A stretch of DNA of 64,000 nt from Cristatella mucedo (GCA_009760855.2 WPIO01000008.1:2472001-2536000), one strand, 5' to 3'. Positions 1 to 10,937 are shown, counted from the stretch's first letter. A program made the numbers and translations. The notes: generated by a model not told the origin, from the letters alone.

Positions 1-66
1 TAGATTGAGATTAAACTCTCTGAAGGCGCTATACAAATTAATTATTATTATCATTGTTATAAGAAA
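1..66 (+). repeat. L2-A-type LINE/SINE 3' tail fragment
   Basis: The window opens inside a copy of the 3' tail seen many times here: a GAGATTAAACTCTCTGAAGG stretch, then GGCGCTATACAAATTAATT and an ATT-rich end. The same order (AGAGATTAAGTTCTCT, GGCGCTTTAT, ATT repeats) ends the L2-A copies at 43.1 and 57.9 kb. Because the 5' part lies outside the window, it cannot be said whether this is a LINE or a SINE-1 copy; the GCGCTATACAAAT form is closer to SINE-1. Confidence 0.7.
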
Positions 67-1271
67 GCAGCTTTTACGGAGCGTTTTTTACGTCAGGCAT
101 CCAAATTCCTGGGAACCGTTGGATGACGCAAGCACAGACAATGTAAACCCGGCTCGAAGTTGTCATTACTGTCCTACACGGCGTCGTCTAACTGTCCTAG
201 CCATCGCGAGCGACTACTGGCTGGGTAAGCGAGTTTTCAGGACTGTCTAGGCAGTTGACGTGGCTGGACGTCCGCCGCAATTGATTTGATTACAAGAGCT
301 TCACCAGAGGCCCTCAAGCAGTGGCTGAGCCAGGGTCGTGTAGGCAGGGCCGTGCAGGGGCACTCGGGGCCTTCCCCTCACTAGACAGGATGGGAGAGGG
401 GTTCAGCCACCTCGGCCGCCTATATGCCGACTGTCACCGACTACAAAATTATGTCCTACTTCCAGTCGATGAGTAAGCACCGAGTGCGTGTCGAATGAAT
501 TTTTCATTGCTTGTGGATTTGCCTCTTCGTGAAAATCCCCTCCCACACAACCTCTCCTAACCCCTATCTCTGCTCCCACTCTCCCCCAGCTCTGCTCTCC
601 CTCCCACTCCCCCTAGCTACTCCTCCTACTCCCCTCTTAGCTCAGCTCACACCGCAAGGTAACCGCTGGTGACCCACGGCCGTGTGTCCTGCGTACGTGC
701 TTGGGTCAGTGGGTAGCACAGTGGGCATAAGGGTGATGTGTGCTTTCGTGGGTGGAGGGCAATCTCTTCCACCAAGGCACAAAGGCCGGGATGCTGGCTG
801 CAGTCGCCCCCCTCCCCGTTCTCTACAGAAGGGAGGGGGAAGAGAGGTTTCCGTCCTGCCGAGCCTCTTTCAGCGCTTCGAAGGGCCGGCCGACGACTGC
901 ATTCGGTCTCCCCTACGGGACGGTCGCCCCTTAGCGGTAGCCGGTAGCCAGTAGCCAGTAGCCAGCTTCCCATTGAGCCGCTTCATTGAGCGGACCACCT
1001 ATCGACGGAAGTCGACCGGGGTCCGAGCCCTGGCGATGCCAGACGCCTGAAAGCTCGCAAAAGCCCGGCACGCATGCCCGGTAATCTTGGAGATGTTGGG
1101 AGGGTTCGAGCCCCCGCTAGCCTCTGACGCGTAATGGTGACGGACGATTGTCCGGCTGACTACGAGTGCAAAATTAGCATTGGGATCCCTAAAGAGATTG
1201 TCTCCCCTGCGAGCGCCCGATATAACCTCCGACCCCTCCTTTCTGGCACCCAATCTCTGCCGCTCGAGCCA
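67..1271. other. No gene recognised; GC-rich spacer
   Basis: I see no conserved protein, RNA gene or known element. Local features are a pyrimidine-rich, nearly pure C/T strip at about 536-640 and a four-copy 7-bp tandem repeat (unit TAGCCAG, first copy TAGCCGG) at about 938-965. Open frames here are short, overlap on both strands and have the low-complexity composition expected of GC-rich noncoding DNA. Confidence 0.5.
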
Positions 1272-1362
1272 CTTTATTAATAACAATAATAATAATAATA
1301 ATGCACTTGAATTATTGCCCTCAGAGAACTTAATCTCTTTCTAGGCGCTTTACATTTAAGGC
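1272..1362 (-). repeat. L2-A 3' tail, minus strand
   Basis: Reads on the plus strand as (AAT)n, TGCACTTGA, CCCTCAGAGAACTTAATC, TCTTTCTAGGCGCTTTACAT, which is the reverse complement of the L2-A 3' end. The similarity stops after the CTTTACATTTA stretch, so this is a severely 5'-truncated insertion of the kind target-primed reverse transcription leaves. A few bases are lost or changed (TTGAATTATTG in place of TTGATAAAGCG). Confidence 0.85.
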
Positions 1363-1874
1363 GGAATGTGTCAAGAAAATGCTTACAAAATTGGTCCGAC
1401 AATCGAATATTTTCTTAGGGTACTTTTCCAAAGACAAACATGTTAGAAATGGGATCGGAACTTCCGACAACTTTAGCATAAAAAATTATTATGCAAACCT
1501 CGTCTAACTTGTATGGAGACCGACAGCAACATATCTAAAAATAGCTAATTTAACGATCTCTACATCCCATGCGACTTGTGTCCTGATTCATTGAGCCCCG
1601 ATAAATCGAGGTACCTGTGTGTAAAGTTTGCTGAAGTGCATGTGCGTGACTCGTATGCGGCTTCATTGACAGTGTACCAATGTGCCTTGCAAAATACTTA
1701 ATTCGGCCAATGCTTAACCGGTCGGAGTGAAATTTGAAATGCGAGTTCAGCTCTGTTTGTACCACATTGCCCTAGTTTATTTATTATTTCCATAGGATGT
1801 TTTGCTATAAATGTCATCAAACGTCCTGGAGCTTTTCCTGCAATCATGGACATGTAGGGCTTTAATTTAAATAA
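1363..1874. other. No gene recognised
   Basis: AT-richer than its surroundings. I see no element ends, conserved reading frame or repeat in this stretch. Confidence 0.45.
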
Positions 1875-2017
1875 TGTATATAATAATTTGTATAGCGCCC
1901 GAGGAAAAATGAATCTCTGTTCAGGCACTTCACATATGTCACGGGGCTCGAGCCCACAACCTCGGTCATTAAATGCATTCACCTTGACCTCGGTTGTTAC
2001 AGGCGAGCGAGCACCTT
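1875..2017 (-). mobile_element. SINE-1 copy (tRNA-derived, L2-like tail)
   Basis: Read on the minus strand this gives AAGGTGCTCGC (RNA polymerase III A-box region), then GTGGGCTCGAGCCCCGTG (B-box core GGCTCGAGCCC), CATATGTGAAGTGCCTGAA, AGAGATTCAT and GGGCGCTATACAAATTATTA. This is the same order as the best SINE-1 copy at 39.87 kb. The body carries an extra ~20 bp between the two pol III boxes. The tail is the segment shared with L2-A. SINEs are noncoding pol III transcripts copied by a partner LINE's reverse transcriptase. Confidence 0.8.
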
Positions 2018-2567
2018 AATTTTTATGCAAAGCAATCTCAGCCGCGATGCACTTGACGTGGGCCTTTGACGGCATTTCTAGTAACGTAGAGGGAGCTTCT
2101 TCCTAGAAGCTTAGAAGCTGATGTCGCAAACGCTCGGAAGTTAGATTAATTTGCCGGAAAGTCACGTGGCAATCCCTGCTCTGCCTTTGAGTAGTGAGAT
2201 GCGAAGCTCTTGCAAAGCCAGCTATCACCTGGCAGCCTTCACCCTTCAACTCTTCAGCGATGGGTAGACTATGATTTGACCCCCCCTCTCCCCCGGCGCT
2301 CCCCTTGACCGAGATGGAGACCATCGCCTGGCTACAGCTACCTGCTCCTGGGACGTTTCAGCAGCCGAGAGGTCTCAATTGATTGGCTCCAGCGTATCGT
2401 GCAAGATGGCGGCACAAGAAGACTGAGAGACGCTGAGGAGCAGCGGTGGCAGCAGGGGAGGACGCTGGGACTGGCAGCAGCCACGGCAAAGTAAGGCACG
2501 GCGTCTCCTCACAGAAAGGGGCTGCTGCTAAAATTGGATGGCAGAGGCTTCGTTACTTGGCTTAAGG
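2018..2567. other. No gene recognised; isolated ATGGCGGC motif
   Basis: No conserved reading frame. At about 2402-2414 a CAAGATGGCGGC motif occurs, matching the core of vertebrate YY1 sites (AAnATGGCGGC). The ATG in it opens only five codons before a stop. A GTAAGG sequence resembling a splice donor lies ~85 bp downstream. Motif matches this short are weak evidence. Confidence 0.3.
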
Positions 2568-2600
2568 ATAATAATAATAATGCACTCGATAAAGCTCCCT
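2568..2600 (-). repeat. Very short L2-A tail remnant, minus strand
   Basis: ATAATAATAATGCACT, then CGATAAAGCTCCCT, is the reverse complement of the extreme L2-A 3' end (AGGGCGCTTTATCAAGTGCA plus ATT repeats). Similarity ends after about 30 bases, so this is either the shortest truncated copy in the window or an eroded longer one. Confidence 0.55.
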
Positions 2601-2693
2601 GGCTGCTGCACTAGAGAGGCGGCAGCACTAGCTTCAGCTGTGCCGTCTTGCAGCCACCTTCGGCTCGGCAGCTGAGAGGGCAAGCTACGGTTG

Positions 2694-2745
2694 CCAGCTG
2701 CAGCAGCAGCTACTGCTGCTGCTGCAGCTGCAGCAGCTGCTGGGT
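2694..2745. repeat. CAG/CTG trinucleotide stretch with self-complementary halves
   Basis: Interleaved CAGCAGCAG and CTGCTGCTG blocks sit next to each other (CAGCAGCAGCTACTG, then CTGCTGCTGCAGCTGCAGCA). The strand can therefore fold on itself into a CAG/CTG hairpin. It contains no long uninterrupted run of either triplet, and I see no surrounding gene to make it a polyglutamine tract. Confidence 0.7.
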
Positions 2746-3025
2746 CTTCGGTCCCTCTACCTCCGTAGTCTGCTTGCCCCGACTAAAGGAATTTCACAGC
2801 AAACCACCGAGCTCCACGGAAAAACTGCCAACATGTCAACTGCACCGCTCTCACCGACTCTCGTCGTGCTCGTAGAGCAGGACGTCTGATTGAAGAGCTA
2901 ATCCCCCCCCCTGATGCAGCCGCATTCTCCCTGTTACCCGCATCGTCCAATCCTCTGGAGTTATGCAAGTTGCCATGAATGTTTCTGTAAACAAAAAGCT
3001 TAGGAGCATGCCTCTCTCTGTTCCA

Positions 3026-3146
3026 CACGCACGCACCGACCGACACAAACAGACACACACTCACGCATGCAGGCACACACACACTCACATAGGCACAGGC
3101 ACACAAACACAAAAAGACAGACAAATAGACAGACAGACAGACAGGC

Positions 3147-3179
<33 letters not shown>

Positions 3180-3256
3180 CACACACACACACACACACAC
3201 ATACAGACGAACACACACACAGACAGACAGACACACATATAGATACACACACACAC
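3026..3256 (+). repeat. Compound (CA)n/(GACA)n microsatellite
   Basis: CA-rich sequence grades into a GACA tetranucleotide array (about 3117-3178), then a pure CA run (about 3178-3200) and further mixed ACAC/ACAG repeats. It is open in several frames on both strands only because the repeats lack stop codons; the predicted peptides ([14 protein letters not shown]) are not proteins. Confidence 0.95.
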
Positions 3257-4121
3257 AGGGTAGACACATTAGGTTTGGCATTCTAGAACCAGGTGTTAAA
3301 CTCGGGCAGTGCAGCTTTTTGTATCTGCTTTATTTGCCAGCCTTGATAGCTTGAACTAGTGTGAAGCACAGCCAAAACACAGCGCGACTGGCTGATGGTT
3401 TGCTTGATACTAGCCTGTTTTTTGACCCTATGCACCATAGGCATATCGAAGTGGGAGGGCCCATATGACCCCGGCCTCGTTTTCAAAGCCGAGGTCATAC
3501 CTGTGCTCCAACAGTGCTTTCGATTGCTTAGGAGATGAAAAAGGGATATTATATGTATTGCCCTCAAGAGCATAACAAATGAAGGTCATCCGTGAATATC
3601 AGCGCATTTCTACCCAGTACTTCGAAAGCACCCTCCAAGTATCGCCAAGTGCATGCCCAGGAGATTTGGCAAAACAGGAAGGCCGAACCTTAACGTTGCC
3701 CCGAGATTGCCGGGCATGCCGGAGTCGGGTGGTCGGTCCACGGGGGTCAGGGCCCTCAAGAGGCTCCCCTCGGTAAATCGACGGAATCGAGCGCTGGCGC
3801 AATGAGTGTAGATAGCATTCGCTGCTGCACATTTCGAGAGGAGGTCGTGGCCGGAGGCCGTGGGACTGCCCGGGTGATGGGGCTGCCGTCACAGCAGCTG
3901 CCGTCCGCCGTCAGGCCGTCCAGCCAGGTTTGCTTGTTCAAGACCGAGCGGCCCCCCGATAAAGGAACCAGGAAAGGCGGCTCTTACTGTCTAACCGCAG
4001 CCTAAACCTCGACTCATTTGGCAGATGCCGGGCCAGCAAGCGGTTTTCGCCGTAAGTGCAGCCGGTCCGGTCAGCAGCAGGACTTCAATCGTCTGACTCG
4101 CCGTGCGGTCAAGCAGATGGC
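3257..4121. other. No gene recognised
   Basis: Mixed-composition DNA. Around 3690-3790 a segment (GAGATTGCCGGGCATGCC, then a GGTCAGGGCCC region and TCGACGG) resembles, in inverted order, parts of 1000-1095 (TCGACGG, GGTCCGAGCCCTGG, GGCACGCATGCCCGGTAATC). This may be a short diverged repeat, but the match is too patchy to define. Confidence 0.35.
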
Positions 4122-4144
4122 GGGGGGGGGGGGGGGGGGGGGGG
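4122..4144 (+). repeat. Poly-G run (23 G)
   Basis: An uninterrupted run of 23 G bases. Such runs are error-prone in sequencing and can form G-quadruplex structures. Similar G or C runs occur near 11114, 20426, 23444, 23471, 23860, 34759 and 47263. Confidence 0.95.
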
Positions 4145-4430
4145 CTCCGCGACCGAGGGTGAGGTGGAGCAGAGGAGCCGAAGGGGTCAGGAGTGGGGAG
4201 GGGGAGACCGGAAGACGACTGGCAGGACCGGCCGCGCTAGCGGTCATGCGGTGGAAACTTGTTGTGCCTAAGGATTGGGTTAAGAAGGAGCAGCCACTTT
4301 GTAATGCGACCATTCCGCGACCGTGCCCAATTGTTTAGGGTACATCGGTTCGCCGATAGCCCGTGCGTGGTGGCGGTGTATGTTCTGCTGCCGGGGCAGT
4401 GCACGTGCACTCTGCTTCGGCGAGCATATC

Positions 4431-4874
4431 CGGCTTCGTCTGTTAATACAGCAACGCCAGGTCTGCTATGGGCACAGTGCTCACAGCAGGCTGACTGTTC
4501 AACCAAAATGGTCGCCAGCGAATGTTTATATTTATGTTGAATAAACGCGTTTTTAATTATCTTTTTAGCTTCAGAGTTTCTAAGGATTTTGAGTTTAGTA
4601 TTCAATGGTTTCGTGTTTTTGGGGCTTACGGCTTAAGGTTTACTTGTTAGATTTTGTACTTTTTTTGGTTTTGAGCTTTTGGGTTTCGAGTTTAGGTTTT
4701 CGGGTTTACTAAATTAGGTATTAAGTGAGAAACTTTAAATGGAAGGGATAAACTAAAAACGTGTTTATTTAACGTAAATATAAACATGTGCTGGCGACCG
4801 TGTAGGTTGAACAGCCTGCTATGAGCACTGTACCCATTGCAAATCCGACATGCTGTATGAACAGACACCGCCGT
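4431..4874. mobile_element. MITE-like element with ~125 bp terminal inverted repeats
   Basis: The left end (about 4431-4555) and right end (about 4750-4874) are inverted copies of each other. Both carry, from the outside inward, TCTGTT.ATACAGCA, ATGGGYACAGTGCTCAYAGC, AGGCTG, TTCAACC, GGTCGCCAGC, ATGTTTATATTTAYGTT and AATAAACRCGTTTTTA. The ~190 bp middle encodes nothing and from about 4667 to 4722 has a 7-bp periodicity (GGGTTTN). A second family member lies at 39.28 kb. Long TIRs around a short noncoding middle are typical of non-autonomous DNA transposons. I could not identify a target-site duplication or superfamily. Confidence 0.75.
4667..4722 (+). repeat. Degenerate heptamer array inside the MITE
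   Basis: Read in sevens the sequence goes GGTTTTG, AGCTTTT, GGGTTTC, GAGTTTA, GGTTTTC, GGGTTTA, CTAAATT, AGGTATT. The consensus GGGTTTN is a rotation of TTTNGGG. The related element at 39.37 kb has ten such heptamers in register, so the periodicity is a shared feature of the family. Confidence 0.6.
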
Positions 4875-5356
<482 letters not shown>

Positions 5357-6340
5357 CCTACGGCGGCGGCGGCTAACCTTCGGATAAAGTACTGGGAGCG
5401 GTCAGCCGACCGCTTGGGTGTGCTCGTGATCAGATTTCGAGCCATGCGGCAGTGCCCTGCTGGCTGCGGCGGCCGCAGAAGTGGTGAAGGCTCCCGCTGA
5501 AAAGAGGGTATCTAATTGCAGGGCCCGTTCTGTGCTTGCTGACCAATTTCCCACCGTCCTGGGGCGGCATCGGCCGAGAAGCCAGAGCTGCATCGAATCC
5601 CTCCTCCTCCTCCTCCTCCTCCCCCAGGCCTCGGGGCTTAGGCTGCAGCAGGCCAGGCGTGCTGGCCATTGACAGGCAATCTAGGCCGAGGTCGATGCAG
5701 AATTGACGACCTACCGGGCTGACACGTATGCACCGAACGCTCAGGCCGGGCAGCAGTAATTGTTCTCACTGTCGGTGCATTAATGCCAGCCGACCGGAAG
5801 TTGCACGGCCAGCCGACGTCGAGGGCGGCCAGATAAGGCTACAAGAAAAGAGCGCTGCCGTGAGGCCGTCCGTCTGCGACCCCTCCCCGAGAGAGAAGCC
5901 CGAGTGACAATAGCTGCTCCCGTGCAAATGGAAGCGTTATCATTATAATGATTATTACCTATTTAGCGAACGAGTGTGTGCAAGGCGCTCAGTGGGAGGC
6001 GCCCGAGCGAAAGGTCACCTTGACGAGCGAAAGGTTGTCGTACCGAGCCGCGTCCTAGGCGGAGTGAGCGGTCCCATTGGCCTGCCTGGGCGCCTGCAGC
6101 AGCCACGCTGCTGCCCACTGGCCTGCGTGCCTGCTGCTATGCATCGGATAGCAGCAGATGTTTCCGAGTGCCGGGTCCATAGTGCCAGGCCGTGTTCGCT
6201 TGAAGCCGCGATGATAGTAGGCTTTCTATAGCATCGTGAGAGATCTAAATCTGCGATTCGGCAGCATTACAGCAGCAGTGAAGAGAATGGAGCTACCGGA
6301 CAGCAAACCGCCCGCCTAGTCGTCCCTGTCAACCCATCGG
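5357..6340. other. No gene recognised; GC-rich
   Basis: Contains a CTC trinucleotide run at about 5600-5622 (CCTCCTCCTCC) and an AT-rich island at about 5938-5970. No conserved peptide was recognised in any frame. Confidence 0.4.
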
Positions 6341-6418
6341 CCCATCCTCCATTCAGTCGGCATTCCCCCATGCAGTCGGCCCATCCCCCATGCAGTCGGC
6401 ATTCCCCCATGCAGTGGA
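6341..6418 (+). repeat. 20-bp minisatellite, four units
   Basis: Four successive ~20-bp units of the form CATTCCCCCATGCAGTCGGC. The first reads CCCATCCTCCATTCAGTCGG and the last is cut after GCAGTGG. Confidence 0.85.
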
Positions 6419-6557
6419 ATGGATGCCGCGAAGTTGGTAGCCAATGGTCTTCAATGGCGGCGAAGGCCCAAACGATTTTCGCGTTTTTGCAAGCACTGAC
6501 AAACCATGAGTAAATGCGGAATGCTGATCCTGCTTGTGCCCCGCTCCGACCGCCCTT

Positions 6558-6671
<114 letters not shown>

Positions 6672-6836
6672 GACCGTAGATTGTACAGGGCGCAGGCTAG
6701 CTGGTAGGACAGTACGTGCCTAGGCAGAATCCATTGGCGCGCAGCTCCCGAGCATGCGCCTGGGCATGCGGTGCAAAAAAGCCGTTCCTCGGCGGAAATG
6801 GTTCCTTGAAACGCGGTCCCTTCTTGGCCGCCTCCC

Positions 6837-6955
6837 CTGCCCCTACCTACCATCCTCTACCTGCCCCTACCTACCATCCTCCACCTGCCCCTACCTACCA
6901 ACCTCCACCTGCCCCTACCTACCGTCCTCTACCTGCCCCTACCTACCATCCCTCC
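6837..6955 (+). repeat. 24-bp minisatellite, five units
   Basis: Five tandem copies starting at 6837, 6861, 6885, 6909 and 6933. The unit begins CTGCCCCTACCTACCATCCT and ends CTAC or CCAC. Units differ at one or two positions. As 24 is a multiple of three, frames stay open (PAPTYHPL-type peptides), but nothing else supports translation. Confidence 0.92.
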
Positions 6956-7305
6956 TCAAGTGGCACCGTCCTTAGTGCTGGGCTCGAGCTTTGCTGAGCA
7001 GGCGACCGACTATGCCCGAAGATGTGGGTAGAGGCCAGCTGGCGGCGATCGGAAACCGCTGGACACACAGATTACCGCGGACGTCCGCCCGGCCGTCCGA
7101 GGGCATTTTTTGCCCCCGACTCGCTCAGCTATCTCGGCAACACCGGCGGCGGCACCTCGCTCAGGCGATACTCGAGCGTGTTAGTAGCCGTAGTAGGGCC
7201 GCATGCTAAAAATAGCGGCGATTTCATGGCGAGGCCGCAGTACACAGCACTACTGAGAGCCGCACCCGAGCTTAGAGGCGGCCGAGCAGACGGACCCAAA
7301 ACACG

Positions 7306-7309
<4 letters not shown>

Positions 7310-7351
<42 letters not shown>
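7310..7351 (+). repeat. (CT)n microsatellite
   Basis: Twenty-one perfect CT dinucleotides immediately after an ACACGTGA E-box-like sequence. Confidence 0.96.
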
Positions 7352-7353
<2 letters not shown>

Positions 7354-8698
7354 GACATGCAGCGGGTCATTTTCGTCGGAAGTGCTCGAGCGGGGGAGCT
7401 CTGAAATGCACTCATCCGCCGCCCATCCTTTGCCTCGCTTCGCTGCCCGTCGGCTCGACTGGTCACCGGAAACCGGCTCGAGCTTAATCCGGCTATATTT
7501 CAAGCTTTCTCGCGGCGTCGGCTTAGTAAGACTGGTCCGTCTGCCTGGCCATGGGGCGACTGTGGCGACGTGGAGAGGGTGCTGGAAGTGCAGCGGCCGG
7601 TTACACAGGCGGGTGCAACTGAGCGGAGCCCCACCGCCGAAGCCGCTGCGCTGCTGCTGCTTCGTGCTAGTCAGCTAGAGGACTGTGGAATGCGTCGGCT
7701 GGAAGGGGGCCTTAGGGGTAAGCTCGGCCGGGAAAGGAGCAGGGGTGAGCGTGGCCACCAAGATAGGTTGGCCGCCGAAAGTCTTACGAGTCGAGTCGAC
7801 GCCGACGTCTCGCCGGTTGAGGCACGCCAGCGAAGCACGTTCGTGGACCCGAGCCGCCTCGAGCGGCCATCTTCCTCTAGCGGCCATCTTCCTTGAGCAG
7901 TGAGCCATCTCCGTGGATAGGCATCGCGAGTCAGCCATTTTCAAGGATAGACATCGAGTGTCGATCGTCGTCGAATGCTGTCTCTTTTTTTATACCGAAC
8001 CTATACTGGCCGATGCGAAGAGAGTGACAGATCTGGAGGACCTATGCTGCGTATGACGGCATTCTCGCCTCCCGATGCCGTATGGTGGCCGAGGCAGACA
8101 ACAGCCAGAGCCAGATGGGCAATGGGGCACTGCTTCTCGGTGCAACCGACGCTCCGTCTGCGCTTGCCTGTCGCGACGACGTAGACGTGTTGTCCTAGAT
8201 CAGAGGAACCTAGCTCCCAATCCGAACAAGACATGGAAATCTTTCGAAAACCTGCAGGTGCCAAAAGGCGAGCGCATCGTACTGACCAGCTCTCTTGTTC
8301 GTGTAAGAATCCTTCCGGTTATAGTGCTCTCCTTGGCTCCGAGGGGCGGATTTCAAGTTGAGCTTCTAATTGAGTCGGTAGAGTTGCAGGTGTGAATTTT
8401 ACCGAAGTAAAAACACGAGACTCCGTGAATATACGACGCTTCGATCACGTTCACCTTCCCGAGCGCACGTCGCCTCAGCTAGAAGTTACCTTGCAGTTAC
8501 AGTGTCGTGTGAGGAAGAGAGAGACACAGACGGAGGGACAGATACAGAGAGGCGGAAAGAGACGGAGAGAGAAGGTGGTGCAGACGCAGAGACAAAGAGG
8601 TACCGACACAGAGAGATGTAGATTGAGAGCTGGAGACACAATGACAGAAAAAATGAGAACAACAGGCGAGGAGGGAAACCGAATGGGCGAGACGGAGA
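7352..8698. other. No gene recognised; CpG-rich, with a GCCATCTT cluster
   Basis: CpG-dense DNA without a recognisable protein. At 7862-7945 GCGGCCATCTTCC occurs twice within ~25 bp, followed by GAGCCATCTCC and CAGCCATTTTC. These match the reverse complement of the AAGATGGC core bound by YY1 in animals. The alternation with AGGATAG/ATCGCGAGT and AGGATAG/ATCGAGTGT suggests a decayed small tandem repeat. From about 8515 the sequence becomes GA/CAGA-rich before the GACA array. Confidence 0.35.
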
Positions 8699-8766
8699 CC
8701 GACAGACAGACAGACAGACAGACAGAAAGACAGACAGAAAGACAGACAGACAGACAGACAGACAGA
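8699..8766 (+). repeat. (GACA)n microsatellite
   Basis: Tetranucleotide GACA array with two GAAA interruptions. The same tetranucleotide recurs near 3.15 kb and 21.09 kb and, as TGTC, near 35.3-35.45 kb. Confidence 0.95.
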
Positions 8767-9841
8767 GAATCTATGAGATCACGCCCGCCTGGATACTCTT
8801 GAGGTGCTAATACTACGACCGGTCGAGGTGAGCCCGAGGAGGCCACGATACGAATAGTAAGGAACAAATAAAATAGATTTGTATGTGTTAGCGGCCTCGT
8901 CCACAGTAAAAGACGGGATACGTTGAATACCATTAAGTTTGAACGGCGTCGCCGCGCTACGTACGCGGTGCGCTGGTAATGCCGAAAGACTTAAGGTCAC
9001 AGCGAGCGACGGCGACAGCGCTGCTGCGCGGTGGCCGAGTCGGTCGACGGGAGCGGCGACGCAGCTCGCGCGACGACCACCTCGCACGTTTACCCCGGCG
9101 CCAGAAAGCCGCAATTACCGCCGCCGCGAGGTAACGTTCTGTTGTTTTTCCCTTGCTAACGCGGCGGCGCGGTAGCCTACCCACCCTTCCGTCCTTAGGA
9201 GGCGTTGAGCGTAGAGAGCTTAGGAAGCCGCGGAGCGCGAAGCCGGAAATGTCGCGCCGAGGCGACGTCTGAATCTCCGGCTCAGACGAACGGCGGCGGC
9301 AGCGGCAGCCCGTACCCAGTTCCGAGAACGCACAGCAGCCGGCGTGCTATAGGCGCCGGGCGGCGCCCAGCGAAAGCCGGAACCAGTCGCGCCGCGGTTG
9401 CGTCCCGTACGTACGTACGTCCGAGACTTTGAAGGCTTTCAAGTTCGTCGTCAGTGAATGCCAGCAAACATGAGACAGCTTCGTCGCCATGCGTTCTCGT
9501 CACTTTCGCGTTGAGGGGAGGTGGGCGCAGCGCGTCGTGAGAGCCGCCCCGCCTGCAGCGTGCATTCCGGTGTCTACGACAGTTTCGCGGCTGCGACGCG
9601 GCCGCGGGTTCGACTTCCGACGCCCGAGACGGCGCGCCAACTTTCTCCTCAGCCGCGCTTTCCCGCGCTGCTCCGGCGGGCAATCCAAAGGAAGATTCAT
9701 TCAAAGTTATTCCCTCAGCCGGTCTAGCGGAGCGGTTCACGGCGTATGGATTGCATCCGGCTCGAAAGCACGGTGGCCATTACTCTTGTCCATACACGCT
9801 CCTGAAACTAACGACAACAGGAGAGAAGTGCACATTACTTT
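8767..9841. other. No gene recognised; very CpG-rich
   Basis: CpG-dense DNA (for example around 8990-9080 and 9280-9420, including CGTACGTACGTACGT at about 9407). This could be a CpG-island-like block, but I see no start codon with a sustained protein-like frame. The frames open on both strands (up to ~150 codons) are dominated by Arg and Ala, as expected of GC-rich noncoding DNA. Confidence 0.4.
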
Positions 9842-9847
9842 AAATTA

Positions 9848-9985
9848 TGAGTAAATAAATAAATATATATATATATGTGTATGATTATCCTCGTATAGCA
9901 TCCTAAGAGGACTGAATCTCTGTCCAGGTGCTTTACATATGCTGCAGGGCTCGAGCCCTCAGTCGTAAAAGACGAGCACCTTGAC
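9848..9985 (-). mobile_element. SINE-1 copy, minus strand
   Basis: A TA-rich tail (AAATAAATATATATATAT) is followed by GTATAGCATCCTAAGAGGAC, TGAATCTCTGTCCAGGTGCT, TTACATATGCTGCAGGGCTCG, AGCCCTCAGTCGT and GCACCTTGACCCTGGTC. This is a SINE-1 read backwards: L2-like tail, B box, A-box region. The A-box end is shortened compared with 39.87 kb, so the 5' end is probably truncated or eroded. Confidence 0.78.
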
Positions 9986-10817
9986 CCTGGTCATGAAATG
10001 CCCGTAGCCCGGGGGTCAAACCGGGCATGAACCTCTTGGGCAGACTAAAAGATCAATCTATCGCCCGGTCAAAAATGACACTAAATTTCCCAGGAAATCT
10101 AGCGTCTCGTCAATTTGGAGTAAGCGATGTAGAAGTGGTCGTCGAACAGTCGTCAAATGATGCTGCGTCAGTAAAAATGAACATGAGGTAAGGCGTTGTA
10201 TGTCGCTATTCGCCGGCGAGGATGTAACACTCAGAGAACTGCGCCTCCTGGTAGTGGTATTTTTGCGTTTTCATAAAATGGTGCATTACCTTATTTTTAT
10301 TAATTGGGCTGGCTGAAAAGCCCATCTTATCGGCCTTTTCTTCTCGGGCAGAATCTGAGGAGTCGGCTTCTAGAAAAGGCGCCCGTCTGTATTTATAAAA
10401 GAAGGTTAAGAATTTTTGTGGATAAGAGGCTTACGAGTTCCGCCGGACGGTGGACCGGCGACGCAATGCTTCACAGTCTGCCTCCAGAGGGAGCCACTTG
10501 GCCGAGAAGGACGCCAAAAACGCGTTTGGAGCGGCGTCGTCCGTTCGGAGAGTCAGTTCCAAGTCAGTCTCTTGGCGCAACGCTTCAGCTGAGGAATTGC
10601 TAGAAAATTTGCATACTATTTAAATCGTGTTCTGTCCGCTGCCCAAGGCGACGACCTATGGTAAAGAAAGTTATTGACTGTATAGCGCGCACGCAGCGGC
10701 ACTGAGGGGCGTGTAGCCATCGTAGATTCGAGGAATCCTGCAGAAGAAGCAACCGACTTCTCTGGTCACTCTCTCTAAAGTGAGCGGTACGCCTTCTGGT
10801 TTGGCACAGGGGGGGGG
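9986..10817. other. No gene recognised
   Basis: Contains a GGTCAAACCGGGC sequence (about 10016) that weakly resembles a pol III B box. No other element feature or conserved frame was seen. Confidence 0.4.
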
Positions 10818-10937
10818 TCAGGGTGCTCGCTCGTCTTTGACCACCGAGGTCGTGTGCTCGAGCCGTGAGGCACATGTGAAGTGCAAGGTTAGAGATTACG
10901 TTCTCTTAGGGTATTATATAAGTAAATTATATTTTTA
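10818..10937 (+). mobile_element. SINE-1 copy, plus strand
   Basis: GGTGCTCGC, ACCGAGGTCGTGTGCTCGAG, CACATGTGAAGTGC, AGAGATTACGTTCTCTTAGG, then TATTATATAAGTAAATTATA. The order matches SINE-1, with loss of the GCGC in the tail and of a few bases in the body. It is preceded by a run of nine G. Divergence is greater than in the 51.46 kb copy. Confidence 0.75.

Noticed and set aside
5938-6000. Possible L2 tail at 5.94 kb
   Set aside because: An ATTATAATGATTATT patch is followed by a GGCGCTCAG-like string, but the order and spacing of the tail blocks are not met.
8785-8800. Recurring RPPGY peptide at 8.79, 50.17 and 55.86 kb
   Set aside because: The underlying DNA differs and flanks do not align; three short matches in 64 kb are compatible with chance.
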